Under the pieces are notes generated by a model, which ran no database searches, was not told the origin of the DNA, and saw nothing but the letters and a program-made list of their open reading frames with translations. 64,000 nt of DNA, from the NCBI RefSeq assembly GCF_006968745.1, contig NZ_CP030118.1, positions 4,554,399 to 4,618,398 of the forward strand, in the 5' to 3' direction. The number at the start of each line of letters is the position of its first letter. Position 1 is the first letter of the stretch. Below are positions 52,767 through 62,589 of the stretch, piece after piece. The position numbers were made by a program, and so were the translations under genes. The DNA comes from Brasilonema sennae CENA114 (GTDB lineage: Bacteria; Cyanobacteriota; Cyanobacteriia; Cyanobacteriales; Nostocaceae).

Positions 52767-53419
52767 TTAGCTACCCCCAAAACCAGCGTTTTATCTAGCT
52801 ACTTGCCGCACCTAAAAAAGTTACAAAAAAATTGACAAATTTATATCATTCACTTGAATCAATCCATAAAATAATATATTTTAATAGCATAAAATACTAA
52901 ATACATAAAAATTCTTAACTCGCAACATCAAATCCTTGAGGAGAGGCAGAAAGCCTAAGGAGTGAAAAGCAAACTATGCCAAACTTTTAGGGTTACTTTG
53001 CCGCTTGTTGTACCGAACTCTAAATTTTACCGATACTTATGGTAGCGCGCACTCTTACACAAAAGCCCCAGATAAAATCAGGAGAAGATTGCGACTGTTT
53101 AAATCTACCTTTTACCAAAACGCGCGGGTGCAAAGGTGCAGATTTTGTTGGGGTTTAGGAGGGACTTTGAAAATGTACTTATTGTACACCAAGCAAACAG
53201 AGCCAAAAGAATACTCACCGCCCTCACCTCATGTTTGATACAGTGGTCAACAATAACGTGGCGGGTTTGGTGCCGCCATTAATTTTACCCTAACACCCCT
53301 AATTGTTGATTGCAGTAATCCTAAAGGTGCGTTACCCTACCTTCTTAGTTGGGGAAGTCAATATCGCAACTAACACCTATGTCCTCAATAAATTTTTGCA
53401 GCAAAAGTAGATTTTTTCT
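52767..53419. other. Intergenic region
   Basis: This is AT-rich to 53000, then mixed. Short open frames lack ribosome sites and recognisable motifs. I see nothing supportable. Confidence 0.4.
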
Positions 53420-56356
53420 ATGACTCAGCCTTCTTCTCAAAAGCAAGCCGAGCAACAGTTGAATCAGTCAAAAGGGCTTCAAGAGTCTGCTGATCCGAAG
53501 CAGAGGCCACAGGAATGGAGTTTGAAAACCAAGGCAATAGCTTGGGCTATGCTTGTGAGTATGCTCCCTGTGCTGACAGTAGGGACAACTACTTACTACT
53601 TTGGTAGCCAGTTGACAGCCAAACAGATTTCCCAAGCAAGACAAGCAGATACCACAAGTCTGGCAGAAGCTGAACTTGGACTACATAGACTGCTGTCACT
53701 GCTGTTAATTGAAACGGGGGTGACGGCAGTATTGGCAGGTGCGATCGCTGCAATTTTAGGGATTCGCGCCATTCGTCCAATCCTGAACGCCGCCTCAGTC
53801 TCTACCACTATGGTGAATAGGTTACGTCGAGAAAGCGCGGATTCTGGCACCTCCATCGTCAGCAAAGATGAACTGGCTGTCTTAGAGACAAACATCAACT
53901 TCGTCAAAGAACAGCTTCCGGATTTACTCTGGAAACAAGAAGCCGAAGCCGAACGCTCCCAGGTGTTTCACAACATTAGCCGCGGTATTCGCCAATCACT
54001 CACTCAAGAAGATGTTTTGCGAACCACTGTAGAAGAAGTTCGCAAGGCTCTAAGAATTGACCGCGTTGCCATCTTTCGTTTTGATTCTAACTTGGATGGA
54101 ACTTTTGTAGAAGAATCTGCAGCACCTGAGTTGCCAAAAATCCTATGGACTACCATCTCAGACCCCTGTTTCCAAACAGGGTATGTCGAACAATATCGAA
54201 ATGGTCGTGTTCGTGCTATTGATGATATCTATCAAGCTAATCTCACTGATTGTCATATTGGGTTGCTAGAGCGATTTGCTGTAAAATCTAATCTAATCGC
54301 ACCCATTCTCAAAAACAACCAGCTATTTGGCTTATTGATTGCACATCAGTGCTTTGAACCTCGTACATGGCAGCAGTATGAGATTGATTTGTTTGCTCAA
54401 ATAGCGGCACAAGTGGGATTTGCTCTTGACTACGTTAAGCTCTTAGAACGGATAGATACAAAAGCCGATCAAGCTCAAGCATTTATAAATATTACCCGCC
54501 GCATTCGAGAATCGCTCAACGAAGAGGATGTCCTAAAAGCTACCGTTGAAGAAACCCGTAAAGTACTGAGCGCTGACCGAGTGCTCGTTTATGGCTTTGA
54601 CAGCAACTGGTATGGAACTGTGGTTGCAGAATCAGTGCTTCCAGGTTTTCCCAAAGCGTTGCGAGCCAAAATCAAAGACCCCTGCTTTGTTGAGGGCTAT
54701 GTAGAAAAGTACCAAGCTGGTCGAGTTCAAGCCACCAATAACATTTATGAAGCTGGCTTGACTACTTGTCACATTAGCCAACTCGAACCCTTTGCTGTCA
54801 GGGCAAATTTGGTTGCGTCCATTCTCAAAGATAACCAGCTATTTGCCTTATTAATTGCACATCAGTGTTCGGGACCTCGTGATTGGCAGCAGTATGAAAT
54901 CGATTTGTTCACCCAGATAGCCACGCAGGTGGGATTTGCTCTCGACCATGCTAGACTTGTTCAACGAATCGATGCTGAAGGAGTGCAAACTCAATTGCTT
55001 GCGGACATGACCCGTTCCATTCGGGAATCGCTCAACGAAGAGGATGTCCTCAAAACCACTGTTGAAAAAACCCGCAAAGCAATGAGCGCTGACCGAGTAC
55101 TGGTTTATGGGTTTGACAGCAATTGGTATGGAACTGTGATTGCAGAATCAGTGCTTCCAGGTTTTCCCAAAGCGTTGCGAGCCAAAATCAAAGACCCCTG
55201 CTTTGCTGAGGGCTATGTGGAAAAGTACCGATTTGGTAGAGTTCAAGCTACCAATAACATTTATGAAGCTGGTTTGACTACTTGTCACATTAGCCAACTC
55301 GAACCGTTTGCTGTTAAGGCAAATTTGGTTGCGCCCATTCTCAAAGATGACCAGTTATTTGGCTTATTGATTGCGCATCAGTGTTCAGGACCTCGTGATT
55401 GGCAGCAGTATGAAATTGATTTATTCACCCAAATAGCTACGCAGGTGGGATTTGCTCTCGACCATGCCAGACTCCTAAACAAGGTAGAGCAGGCGTACCA
55501 ATCTGCTGAAGCGACCTCTTACGAGCAGCGTGAACAAAAAGAAGCACTCCAGCTCATGGTACTTGAGTTGCTCAGAGGTAGTCAAACATCTGTCCAAACC
55601 CTTTCAGGTGAGGCTCTTAGCCAGGTTGAGTCCCTTACTGGTGCCTACAATCAAATTCAAGCGTTAGTTGATTCGGCTATGGAAATGCTGATTTGTGCCC
55701 AACAAGCAGAACTGCAAGAGCAGCAGCTCACTCAGGCAGTACACGATGGACATTCGTCGATAGACCCGATTTTAGAAAACTTGTGTGATGTCCAAGTAAA
55801 GGTTATGGAAGCTGTCGAGAAGGTCGAGCGTCTAGACCAACCTTTTCAAAAGTTCTCCCAGCTCGTGGGCCTCATTAGTCATATAGCATTTCAAATAAAG
55901 CTCCAAGCTATGAATACAGTACTTGAAGCAAGTCGCACCACAGAAGGTGGTGAACAATTTGCTTGGCTCGCTGACCAAGCACTTTCTCAAGTGCATCAAT
56001 TAGAAGCGAGTATTGCAGAAGTACAATTACTCGTTCCAGAAATTCAGACACAAGCCAATGAAGTAGTTGCTGTTATAGAATACGGGGCAGAACAGGCGAT
56101 GAGGGGGATTAGATTGGCGCAGGAAACTCAGGAGAAGTTCAATCAGATTATTATGCTCAGTGAGCAAATGAAAAAACTGGTCGAGGAACTTGTCCAAACT
56201 GCTCCTGTCCAAGCAAAAACTTCAACCTCAGCAAGCCAATCTATTCTAGAAGTTGTCAGTATTGCCAGCAAGACTTCGGAACAAGTCCTGGCAGTAGCTA
56301 AGTCTTTAGACAAGCTGTCAACACTCGCACAAAATCTACAGGAGGATGCTGATTGA
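53420..56356 (+). CDS. Chemoreceptor-like protein with three DXCF cyanobacteriochrome GAF domains
   Basis: 978 residues. Two membrane helices (about 38-60 and 92-117) precede three GAF domains (about 185-345, 355-515, 525-685). Each carries the bilin-binding Cys-His motif (Cys278, Cys450, Cys622) and a DPCF motif (Cys250, Cys422, Cys594), 28 residues apart in every domain. That is the arrangement of DXCF cyanobacteriochromes such as TePixJ. GAF2 and GAF3 are nearly identical, a recent duplication. The C-terminal 270 residues resemble a chemoreceptor signalling coil, but the hairpin tip (NTVLEASRTTEGGEQFAWLADQ) is degenerate. Likely a blue/green light sensor for phototaxis; no che genes are adjacent. 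Confidence 0.78.
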   Translation: MTQPSSQKQAEQQLNQSKGLQESADPKQRPQEWSLKTKAIAWAMLVSMLPVLTVGTTTYYFGSQLTAKQISQARQADTTSLAEAELGLHRLLSLLLIETGVTAVLAGAIAAILGIRAIRPILNAASVSTTMVNRLRRESADSGTSIVSKDELAVLETNINFVKEQLPDLLWKQEAEAERSQVFHNISRGIRQSLTQEDVLRTTVEEVRKALRIDRVAIFRFDSNLDGTFVEESAAPELPKILWTTISDPCFQTGYVEQYRNGRVRAIDDIYQANLTDCHIGLLERFAVKSNLIAPILKNNQLFGLLIAHQCFEPRTWQQYEIDLFAQIAAQVGFALDYVKLLERIDTKADQAQAFINITRRIRESLNEEDVLKATVEETRKVLSADRVLVYGFDSNWYGTVVAESVLPGFPKALRAKIKDPCFVEGYVEKYQAGRVQATNNIYEAGLTTCHISQLEPFAVRANLVASILKDNQLFALLIAHQCSGPRDWQQYEIDLFTQIATQVGFALDHARLVQRIDAEGVQTQLLADMTRSIRESLNEEDVLKTTVEKTRKAMSADRVLVYGFDSNWYGTVIAESVLPGFPKALRAKIKDPCFAEGYVEKYRFGRVQATNNIYEAGLTTCHISQLEPFAVKANLVAPILKDDQLFGLLIAHQCSGPRDWQQYEIDLFTQIATQVGFALDHARLLNKVEQAYQSAEATSYEQREQKEALQLMVLELLRGSQTSVQTLSGEALSQVESLTGAYNQIQALVDSAMEMLICAQQAELQEQQLTQAVHDGHSSIDPILENLCDVQVKVMEAVEKVERLDQPFQKFSQLVGLISHIAFQIKLQAMNTVLEASRTTEGGEQFAWLADQALSQVHQLEASIAEVQLLVPEIQTQANEVVAVIEYGAEQAMRGIRLAQETQEKFNQIIMLSEQMKKLVEELVQTAPVQAKTSTSASQSILEVVSIASKTSEQVLAVAKSLDKLSTLAQNLQEDAD

Positions 56357-57933
56357 CATTCCCACCACGCTAAAGGTGCCGGGATTCTCCAAGACTAAGC
56401 CAAGTCCGGTGACATCCCATAGACTCAATTAAACAAGATTGCAAAAGTAACAATTGCCACTCTTGCAGGGAAAAGGCAAAAGTTAAAAGGGAAAGGTTTT
56501 TTATATTTTTCCCCTCTTACACCCCTTACACCCTGCCCTCCCGGCGTTGACCATCTATAATTTGGCAAGAGCGATCGCCTGGTACTCAGCTATATCCGTT
56601 GCCAGGTAGATTAGGACATGAACTTATGAGAAAAAACGGACATCACCAGACTTTCACACGCCTGTTAAGCGTTAAGCGTTCCTTACTATACCTACCCACC
56701 TCATTAAGGACTGGTCGAGCGTGCGCTTTTTCAGTGTCCACAATTGGTTGGGGTTTGAATAGCAATACATTTGATTCTGACTTCTGGCTTGGTGACTTGG
56801 TGAGACCAGTGCTGCACAGAGAAGTGCCTTGCGGAGCCAGTACTGCAGGAGGGTTTCCCTCACTTGGTATCTGGCGTCGGGTTAAGCGCGTTGTGGCAAC
56901 TAGCCCCGATAGGCGTAGCCGTGCCGCAGGCATAGGGGGCGCTACGCAAACGGAGAGGGTTTCCCGACAGAGGCATCTGGTGAGACAGCGCGAATGACGG
57001 CTCTCCCGACCTAGGCGACTGCGTAAGCGCAAAGCGCACGCGGCTTGGGCGTAAGCGCAAGCGCACGCTAAGAGCGTTCGCGCAGCGTCTCCTACGGAGA
57101 TACGCGTAAGCGTGTCCCTTTGGGACTTACGCGTAGCGTCTCCGCAGGAGATACCCGAAGGGCGTTCGCCGTAAGGCGTGCGCTCTGCGCACACCCGATA
57201 GCCGTAAGGCGTGGCGTTAGCCATAGGGTGAATTCTTCTTCAATGAGAAAAGTAAAAATGTGATAAAAGTCTGAAAACAATGTATGCAAACCTTGACAGA
57301 TTTAAACATACCGCCGAAATTATTCGGTGATGGTAGAGTAATGGTGCATTGATGGTGTGTGAAAACTACGCTACAAGTAGCACTAAAGATTAACCAGGGA
57401 AATCTGAAAATTGTAGAACTTATTTTTTTGTTTGAAATGATGAATCTTAAATGAACCAACAGGGAATTTGCAATGCTTTAATTAAAATATGTAGATAAAT
57501 TGCTTGTTTGTAGTTAAAACCCTGTATTACTTCGTAGTATTGATGCCTACACCCTGTCCGAGTGCCTCAAAGATCTCTTCAAGACAATCTTGCAGAACGA
57601 TGGCACTCTCCAAAAAAACGTATTTAGTGTTTGCCTCATATTGGCACAGTCAGTACAAGATGCTGTGCTAGAGTGACAACATTGGCGCTAGCGTGAAGGA
57701 TAAGATATGGTCGTAGAAAGGTGTTTGAGGGTTTATTATAAACCCATTTCTCATCTTCACAAACGACGAGAAAGCCTTTTCGACTTGACAAAATGGAGTT
57801 TTGCGTCAGGCGTTGCACAAAAAGCTATCCCTAAGTCAATGAGTGGCAAAAACGTGCTGTTTGCGTCATATTTCTGCAAGCTCCTCTGCTCCAATAGCTA
57901 TATTGACCGGACAAAAATTCACAAATTCTGATT
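56357..57933. repeat. Intergenic region dominated by dispersed repeats
   Basis: This holds a GTTAAGC heptamer pair (56664-56682) and, at 56830-57230, a dense array of palindromic modules such as GCGTAAGCGTGTCCCTTTGG with GACTTACGCG, and CGTAGCGTCTCC / GGAGATACGC. The remainder, to 57933, shows no gene I can support. Confidence 0.55.
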
Positions 57934-58179
57934 ATGGCAAGTAAATTAGTCTCTGTTAGAGAATACACTGTTAAGGCACACAAACGGACGATTCATACGC
58001 GGGTTTTCAACTTCCTCTGTAAGGAATGCGGTGTTCCGGCGAAGCGCGAGACTTACGGTTCTCGACCGTTATATTGTGAACAATGTCGTCCTCCTCAACC
58101 ACCGAAAAAATCATTAATGAAGCCTCAAAAGGCTAAACCTAGACCAATGACCTATAAATCTAAAACTGATTTGGATTGA
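57934..58179 (+). CDS. Small zinc-ribbon protein
   Basis: 81 residues. The first half is basic (MASKLVSVREYTVKAHKRTI), and the centre has CKECGVPAKRETYGSRPLYCEQC, two CxxC pairs 18 or so residues apart that should bind zinc. A Pro/Lys-rich tail (PPQPPKKSLMKPQKAKP) suggests nucleic-acid or ribosome contact. It is eleven bases upstream of the acidic winged-helix gene and likely co-transcribed. I do not recognise a named family. Confidence 0.65.
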   Translation: MASKLVSVREYTVKAHKRTIHTRVFNFLCKECGVPAKRETYGSRPLYCEQCRPPQPPKKSLMKPQKAKPRPMTYKSKTDLD

Positions 58180-58190
58180 GTTGAAGCTAT

Positions 58191-59567
58191 ATGACTACTA
58201 AGGGAAAACTAGAGCCACCACCCCAAACATTGTTGGAGCCACTTTTGGAATTACGGGAGTACTATACTGCTCTTACTGAAGAGTATGAACGCTTATGGCG
58301 AACTGCGCGATCGCAACTTGTCCATGTAGAAGCCTTGTTATCCAACTGGTCTGGTGTTGATGAACGCGACGATCTAACGGCTGTCGTTGAGATGTTGTCT
58401 TTTGCACCCACTCCTAGCCAACAAGATTCCTTCTCACCACAACAGTTCAAGAATATTTCTGATGTTGAACAACAACAAGCGAAGGACTCAGAACTCCCAG
58501 ACTCGGAGTCCTCATCCGACATAGATTTGGATGATGCTGAACAACAACAAGCGATCAACTCAGAACTCCCAGACTCGGAGTCCTCATCCGACGTAGATTT
58601 GGATGATGCTGAACAACAACAAGCGATCGACTCAGAACTCCCAGACTCGGAGTCCTCATCCGACGTAGATTTGGATGATGTTGAACAACAACAAGCGATC
58701 GACTCAGAACTCCCAGACTCGGAGTTCGACGTAGATTTGGATGATGTTGAACAACAAGCGATCGACTCAGAACTCCCAGACTCGGAGTTCGACGTAGATT
58801 TGGATGATGTTGAACAACAACAAGCGATCGACTCAGAACTCCCAGACGATGAAGACCAGCACATAGATTTAGATGAGGAGTCACCCGACGAAGAAAACAC
58901 GGTAGTTACATCACCCACTTCATCCCCACAAAAGGAGATACCAACCCAGAATAACGATTACTCTCCTGGGACAGATGTTCCAATGCTGCCCCAGTTCCAA
59001 GTTCTCACGCGAATGCAAGCGATAGAGAAAATATTGCGAGAGAATGCTGGAAGTGTCTGTCATATAGACTTTGTTGTGCGCTCACTTTTTGGCGATTTAG
59101 AGCCAAGTGTGTTCAAAATCGTCAAAAGTCGCATCCAATCCTCTCTGACACACGGCAAAGAAAAGAGTTACTGGGCTGCCGTTCCGGATGAGCCAGGGTG
59201 TTATACTCTGGATTTAAGCTTGATAATACCAGCAAATGGTAAAGTCAAATCCAAGATAATCAAACCTAAAAAGAAGAAACCCTTCCTACTCCCCAAGGCA
59301 AAAAGGGCATCAATGGTACCTGAATATGAAGGTAAATTTTTGATTGATGCCATCTGCATACTCTTGCAGAAAAATTCCGGGAAAATCTTCAGCGTAGCTG
59401 ATGTGATCACAGGACTTTATGGAGAACTCAATGCTGAAGAACTAGCAGAGATAAAAACTGCCGTGCATAATGAACTTTCTAGAGGTCACCGGATAGGAAG
59501 ATTCTCTAGAGTTCCTGAAAAAACTGGTTATTATACTTGGGATTTAAGTAAAATCCGGAGAAAATAG
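58191..59567 (+). CDS. Acidic-repeat protein with two C-terminal winged-helix-like domains
   Basis: 458 residues. The N-terminal 75 residues are helical (LLELREYYTALTEEYERLW). The middle (about 95-225) holds seven DVEQQQAIDSELPDSE-type repeats, strongly acidic and low complexity, with near-identical DNA. Two homologous C-terminal domains follow (QAIEKILRENAGSVCHIDFVV...YWAAVPDEPGCYTLDL; DAICILLQKNSGKIFSVADVI...FSRVPEKTGYYTWDL) and resemble HARE-HTH-type winged helices. With the zinc-ribbon partner this suggests a DNA- or polymerase-associated factor. The function is not known. Confidence 0.7.
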   Translation: MTTKGKLEPPPQTLLEPLLELREYYTALTEEYERLWRTARSQLVHVEALLSNWSGVDERDDLTAVVEMLSFAPTPSQQDSFSPQQFKNISDVEQQQAKDSELPDSESSSDIDLDDAEQQQAINSELPDSESSSDVDLDDAEQQQAIDSELPDSESSSDVDLDDVEQQQAIDSELPDSEFDVDLDDVEQQAIDSELPDSEFDVDLDDVEQQQAIDSELPDDEDQHIDLDEESPDEENTVVTSPTSSPQKEIPTQNNDYSPGTDVPMLPQFQVLTRMQAIEKILRENAGSVCHIDFVVRSLFGDLEPSVFKIVKSRIQSSLTHGKEKSYWAAVPDEPGCYTLDLSLIIPANGKVKSKIIKPKKKKPFLLPKAKRASMVPEYEGKFLIDAICILLQKNSGKIFSVADVITGLYGELNAEELAEIKTAVHNELSRGHRIGRFSRVPEKTGYYTWDLSKIRRK

Positions 59568-59762
59568 CCTTTTGATCGCAACTTGAGAAGTCAAAAGGAG
59601 TTTGTACTGTGGAATGGCAAATGCAAAATTCGCAAATTTGCAACTCAGCTAACAGAAGCCCCAGTTGCAAATTCAGGGCGACTCCAAATGACTTCTGCAA
59701 GCATTGCCTAATGTTGTCGATAACGTTAGGGAGCTTTTTTACTTCCAAGCATCCTCCCAAAG

Positions 59763-61058
59763 TTATTGCGCATTTGCTGGTCTCGACCCAGGTTGTACTG
59801 TAACTTGCACGGTTGTGTCATTACGTTGCAGTTGCATTTGCACGTTTGCCCCAACGCCACTTTTATCAATTATCTGCTGCACTGTATCCGCAGTGGTAAC
59901 AGATTGATTGTTGATTTGTCGGATGACATCTCCTGGACGTATTCCGGCTCTATCAGCCGGAGAACCAGGAAGAACGCGGACAATCAGAATGCCTTGGTCT
60001 GCTTGCACGCGGACGTTACTATTAGAAAGGCTGTTAATCCGTTGCTTAAGTTCAGGTGTCAGGGATACCATCTGAATCCCTATGAAGGGATGTTCAACTT
60101 TGCCCTGAGTAATTAATTGTTGGGCAATTCGCTCGGCGGTGTCGATGGGAATCGCAAAGCCTATTCCTTGAGCGCCCTGGATAATAGCTGTGTTGACCCC
60201 AATAACTTGACCACGAGCATTTAGCAGTGGTCCGCCGGAGTTTCCAGGATTAATGGCTGCGTCAGTTTGAATATAACCAACGCGGTTATCAGATGCACCG
60301 ATATCACTAATAGAACGATCCGTTGCACTAACAACGCCCACTGTTACCGTTTCTTGCAAACCTAAGGGATTCCCGATTGCGATCGCCCACTGTCCTGGCT
60401 GAACCCGCTGAGATGTTGCCAGTTCTACAGTTGGCAGGTTATTTAGTGGAACTTGCACAACCGCAATATCAGTCAATTTGTCTTGTCCCAAGACTTTTCC
60501 TTCAACAGTACGACCGTCGGACAATGATACCGATACTGTATCAGCATCGTTGACAACGTGAGCATTTGTGAGAATCTGTCCATTAGCATTAATCACAAAA
60601 CCAGAACCAACACCACGCACCACTTTCTCTTGAGGCTGTGCTGGTATCTGCCGACCAAAAAACCGTTGATAGAATGGGTCATTTAAGATCTCTGGGACTT
60701 GGCTTCTGACAGTTCTGGAAGTATTAATTTGCACTACCGCAGGTTCAACCTTATTTACCACAGCAACTACAAAGTTATTATCCTCTGGAGTTGGTGTCAG
60801 AGGACGGTTATTTGGAGTAGCAGACTGTTGGACTGGTTGAGCATTAGCAGTATTAGTCTCCCGTGAAGCTTCCACGTTTCTGGATGAGTTTATTGAGCAG
60901 GCACTCAAAAATGTAATTCCTACTCCCAGAAGTGGTAACAATAAGTGAGTTATCGGTTTGTTACAAAAGAATTTGTTTGTGAGATTATTTTTGTGCTCGA
61001 AACCATCTATATTTAATTTGATAAGCTTTTGATTATTATTTAGGTATTTTTTGTTCAT
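59763..61058 (-). CDS. HtrA/Deg-type serine protease with PDZ domain
   Basis: 431 residues. An N-terminal membrane or lipoprotein-type segment (HLLLPLLGVGITFLSACS; possible lipid-anchored Cys) precedes the trypsin-like domain: His in TNAHVV, Asp in DKLTDIAVVQ, Ser in NPGNSGGPLL. One PDZ domain follows (about 335-425, VRVLPGSPADRAGIRPGDVIRQINN). Triad and oxyanion residues are intact. It belongs to the cyanobacterial HhoA/HhoB/HtrA family, which degrades or refolds damaged proteins in the periplasm or at the thylakoid. It is convergent with the preceding gene. Confidence 0.92.
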   Translation of the reverse strand: MNKKYLNNNQKLIKLNIDGFEHKNNLTNKFFCNKPITHLLLPLLGVGITFLSACSINSSRNVEASRETNTANAQPVQQSATPNNRPLTPTPEDNNFVVAVVNKVEPAVVQINTSRTVRSQVPEILNDPFYQRFFGRQIPAQPQEKVVRGVGSGFVINANGQILTNAHVVNDADTVSVSLSDGRTVEGKVLGQDKLTDIAVVQVPLNNLPTVELATSQRVQPGQWAIAIGNPLGLQETVTVGVVSATDRSISDIGASDNRVGYIQTDAAINPGNSGGPLLNARGQVIGVNTAIIQGAQGIGFAIPIDTAERIAQQLITQGKVEHPFIGIQMVSLTPELKQRINSLSNSNVRVQADQGILIVRVLPGSPADRAGIRPGDVIRQINNQSVTTADTVQQIIDKSGVGANVQMQLQRNDTTVQVTVQPGSRPANAQ

Positions 61059-61970
61059 AAGACTTTATTGATTTTATATCTTAGTGTCTGGTGAAAATAA
61101 TCTCCTTATTTAAGGTTTATATTTTATGATGCTTATTGTCATCTACCATAAGAAAGTTATCACTTATCAGTTACCAGTAGGTGTTGATTTTTAGCTTTAA
61201 CTGAACCGTATTGGGTTAAAAAGCAGTTAGTAAAGCGGATTTATTATAACAGTCCAGCCTGTTAGTATGGCTATTTTACTGTGTTACTCATTAAAAAATA
61301 ATTTTTCTTTTCCATTAGGTAGAACACTGGTTAATTATAAGGGCACAGCAATGCTGTGCCCTCACCATATGGTTTATAATCTATGTTTTTGAAGAAGAAG
61401 TCAGAATTCAGCAATTCAGAATTCAGACGGTAGAACCCGCCACTGATTGGAGACCACCAGATTGAAAATTTGGTGTGGTGTTTCACCATTTATTCATCCG
61501 CCAGTCGCACAGAAGTTCATTCTGAACGGCAGTCGCCCCAAGTCGGGAAACCCCTTCGGGTATCTCCTAAGCCCTGCGGGCACGCACTCGCGTTCGGAGA
61601 CGCTGAGTCCTGAGCCCTGAGTCCCAAAGGGACACGCTGCGCGAACGGGCACGGCAAAGCCGAACGGACACGCTACGCGTATCTCCGTAGGAGACGCTGC
61701 GCGAACGCTCTTAGCGTGCGCTTGCGCTTACGCGTTCGCCCTTGGCGTGCGCTTTGCGCTTACGCCAGATGCCTGGCTGTCGGGAAAACGCCACATGCTA
61801 TCTCCCAAGGGGAGACGCAATCATGCGAACAAGCCGGGAAACCCGGACGCCAGATACCTACGGAGGGAGACCCTCCTGCAGTACTGGCTCTCCAACGCAG
61901 TGGCTCCCCTCCCGCAGCAGTGGTCTCACCGCCCACGGCGCTGCCTCCTTCTGGCTCCTGACTCCTGAGT
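61059..61970. repeat. Intergenic region with dense palindromic repeats
   Basis: From 61500 to 61900 there are interleaved modules (GAGTCCCAAAGGGACACGC, CGTATCTCCGTAGGAGACGC, CTTAGCGTGCGCTTGCGC). They are like those at 47500 and 57000. The AT-rich part before 61400 shows no gene. Confidence 0.55.
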
Positions 61971-61974
61971 TCTT

Positions 61975-62493
61975 TTGTTAAAATCGTCTCGGTTTTTGAG
62001 AGATCTACCAGTGGTTTAAACAAATCCCTGTTACCTTTGGAAAAGTAACCGGATTCAATCTGGTCAATCGCTTGTTTAAGTTGAGGATTACTGTTGTAAT
62101 AATCCCACGGATGGTAGCCTTGAGCTTTCATTTGTGAAACTTGCTGTGCCGTCAGTCCAAAGAGGAAGAAATTTTCGTGTCCGACGCGATCGCCCCAAAG
62201 GGGCGATTGCGAATTTCAATATTCGCCCCATCCAGTGTACCAATCGTCAATGTGCCATTCATCGCAAAGTTCATTTTATATCAAATCCGTTTGTATCAGA
62301 ATTATTTCTCCCTCTTCTCTCTCTGCGTTCTCTGCGCCTCTGCGGTTTTTTAATGATTCAGATGTTACCGGATTTAATATTACTCGTGCCAGAAGCTTCT
62401 TTACCAGCAGTCGAGATTTGTTCCGAAACATCAGCCGCTGAATATATTCGCTGTGCTAATGCCATATTGTAGTTTGCTAGAAAAACCACTTTA
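61975..62493 (-). pseudogene. glgP: Glycogen/starch phosphorylase C-terminal relic
   Basis: Minus-strand pieces VVFLANYNMALAQRIY, ISTAGKEASGTSNIK, MNFAMNGTLTIGTLDGANIEIR and MKAQGYHPWDYYNSNPQLKQ follow the order of the glycogen phosphorylase C-terminus, including the pyridoxal phosphate region. They are interrupted by an insertion of CGCAGAGGCGCAGAGAACGC-type repeat (62280-62350) and by a HIP-like palindrome near 62190-62215 that breaks the frame. The gene is dead. Confidence 0.75.
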
Positions 62494-62589
62494 AGGCGAG
62501 ACCCAAGGTAGTGTTAAGCTGTTTTCAATCAAACCTGATGAGTGATGGAGATGGAGCGATTTTGTAATATTTTTATATTTTCTAATTTC

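Noticed and set aside
56643..57224. Minus-strand frame of 193 codons
   Set aside because: It runs through dispersed palindromic repeats and has no family resemblance or Shine-Dalgarno. Such repeats lack stops by composition.
57707..57931. 74-codon plus-strand frame before the zinc-ribbon gene
   Set aside because: There is no ribosome site and no recognisable motif; composition is like the surrounding intergenic DNA.
58262..58918. Minus-strand Ser/Cys-rich frame (SSESIACCCS repeats)
   Set aside because: This is a shadow of the acidic repeat gene on the plus strand, without an initiation signal.
61716..61981. Several overlapping plus-strand frames
   Set aside because: They are encoded by repeat modules shared with 47500 and 57000. 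No coding signature.
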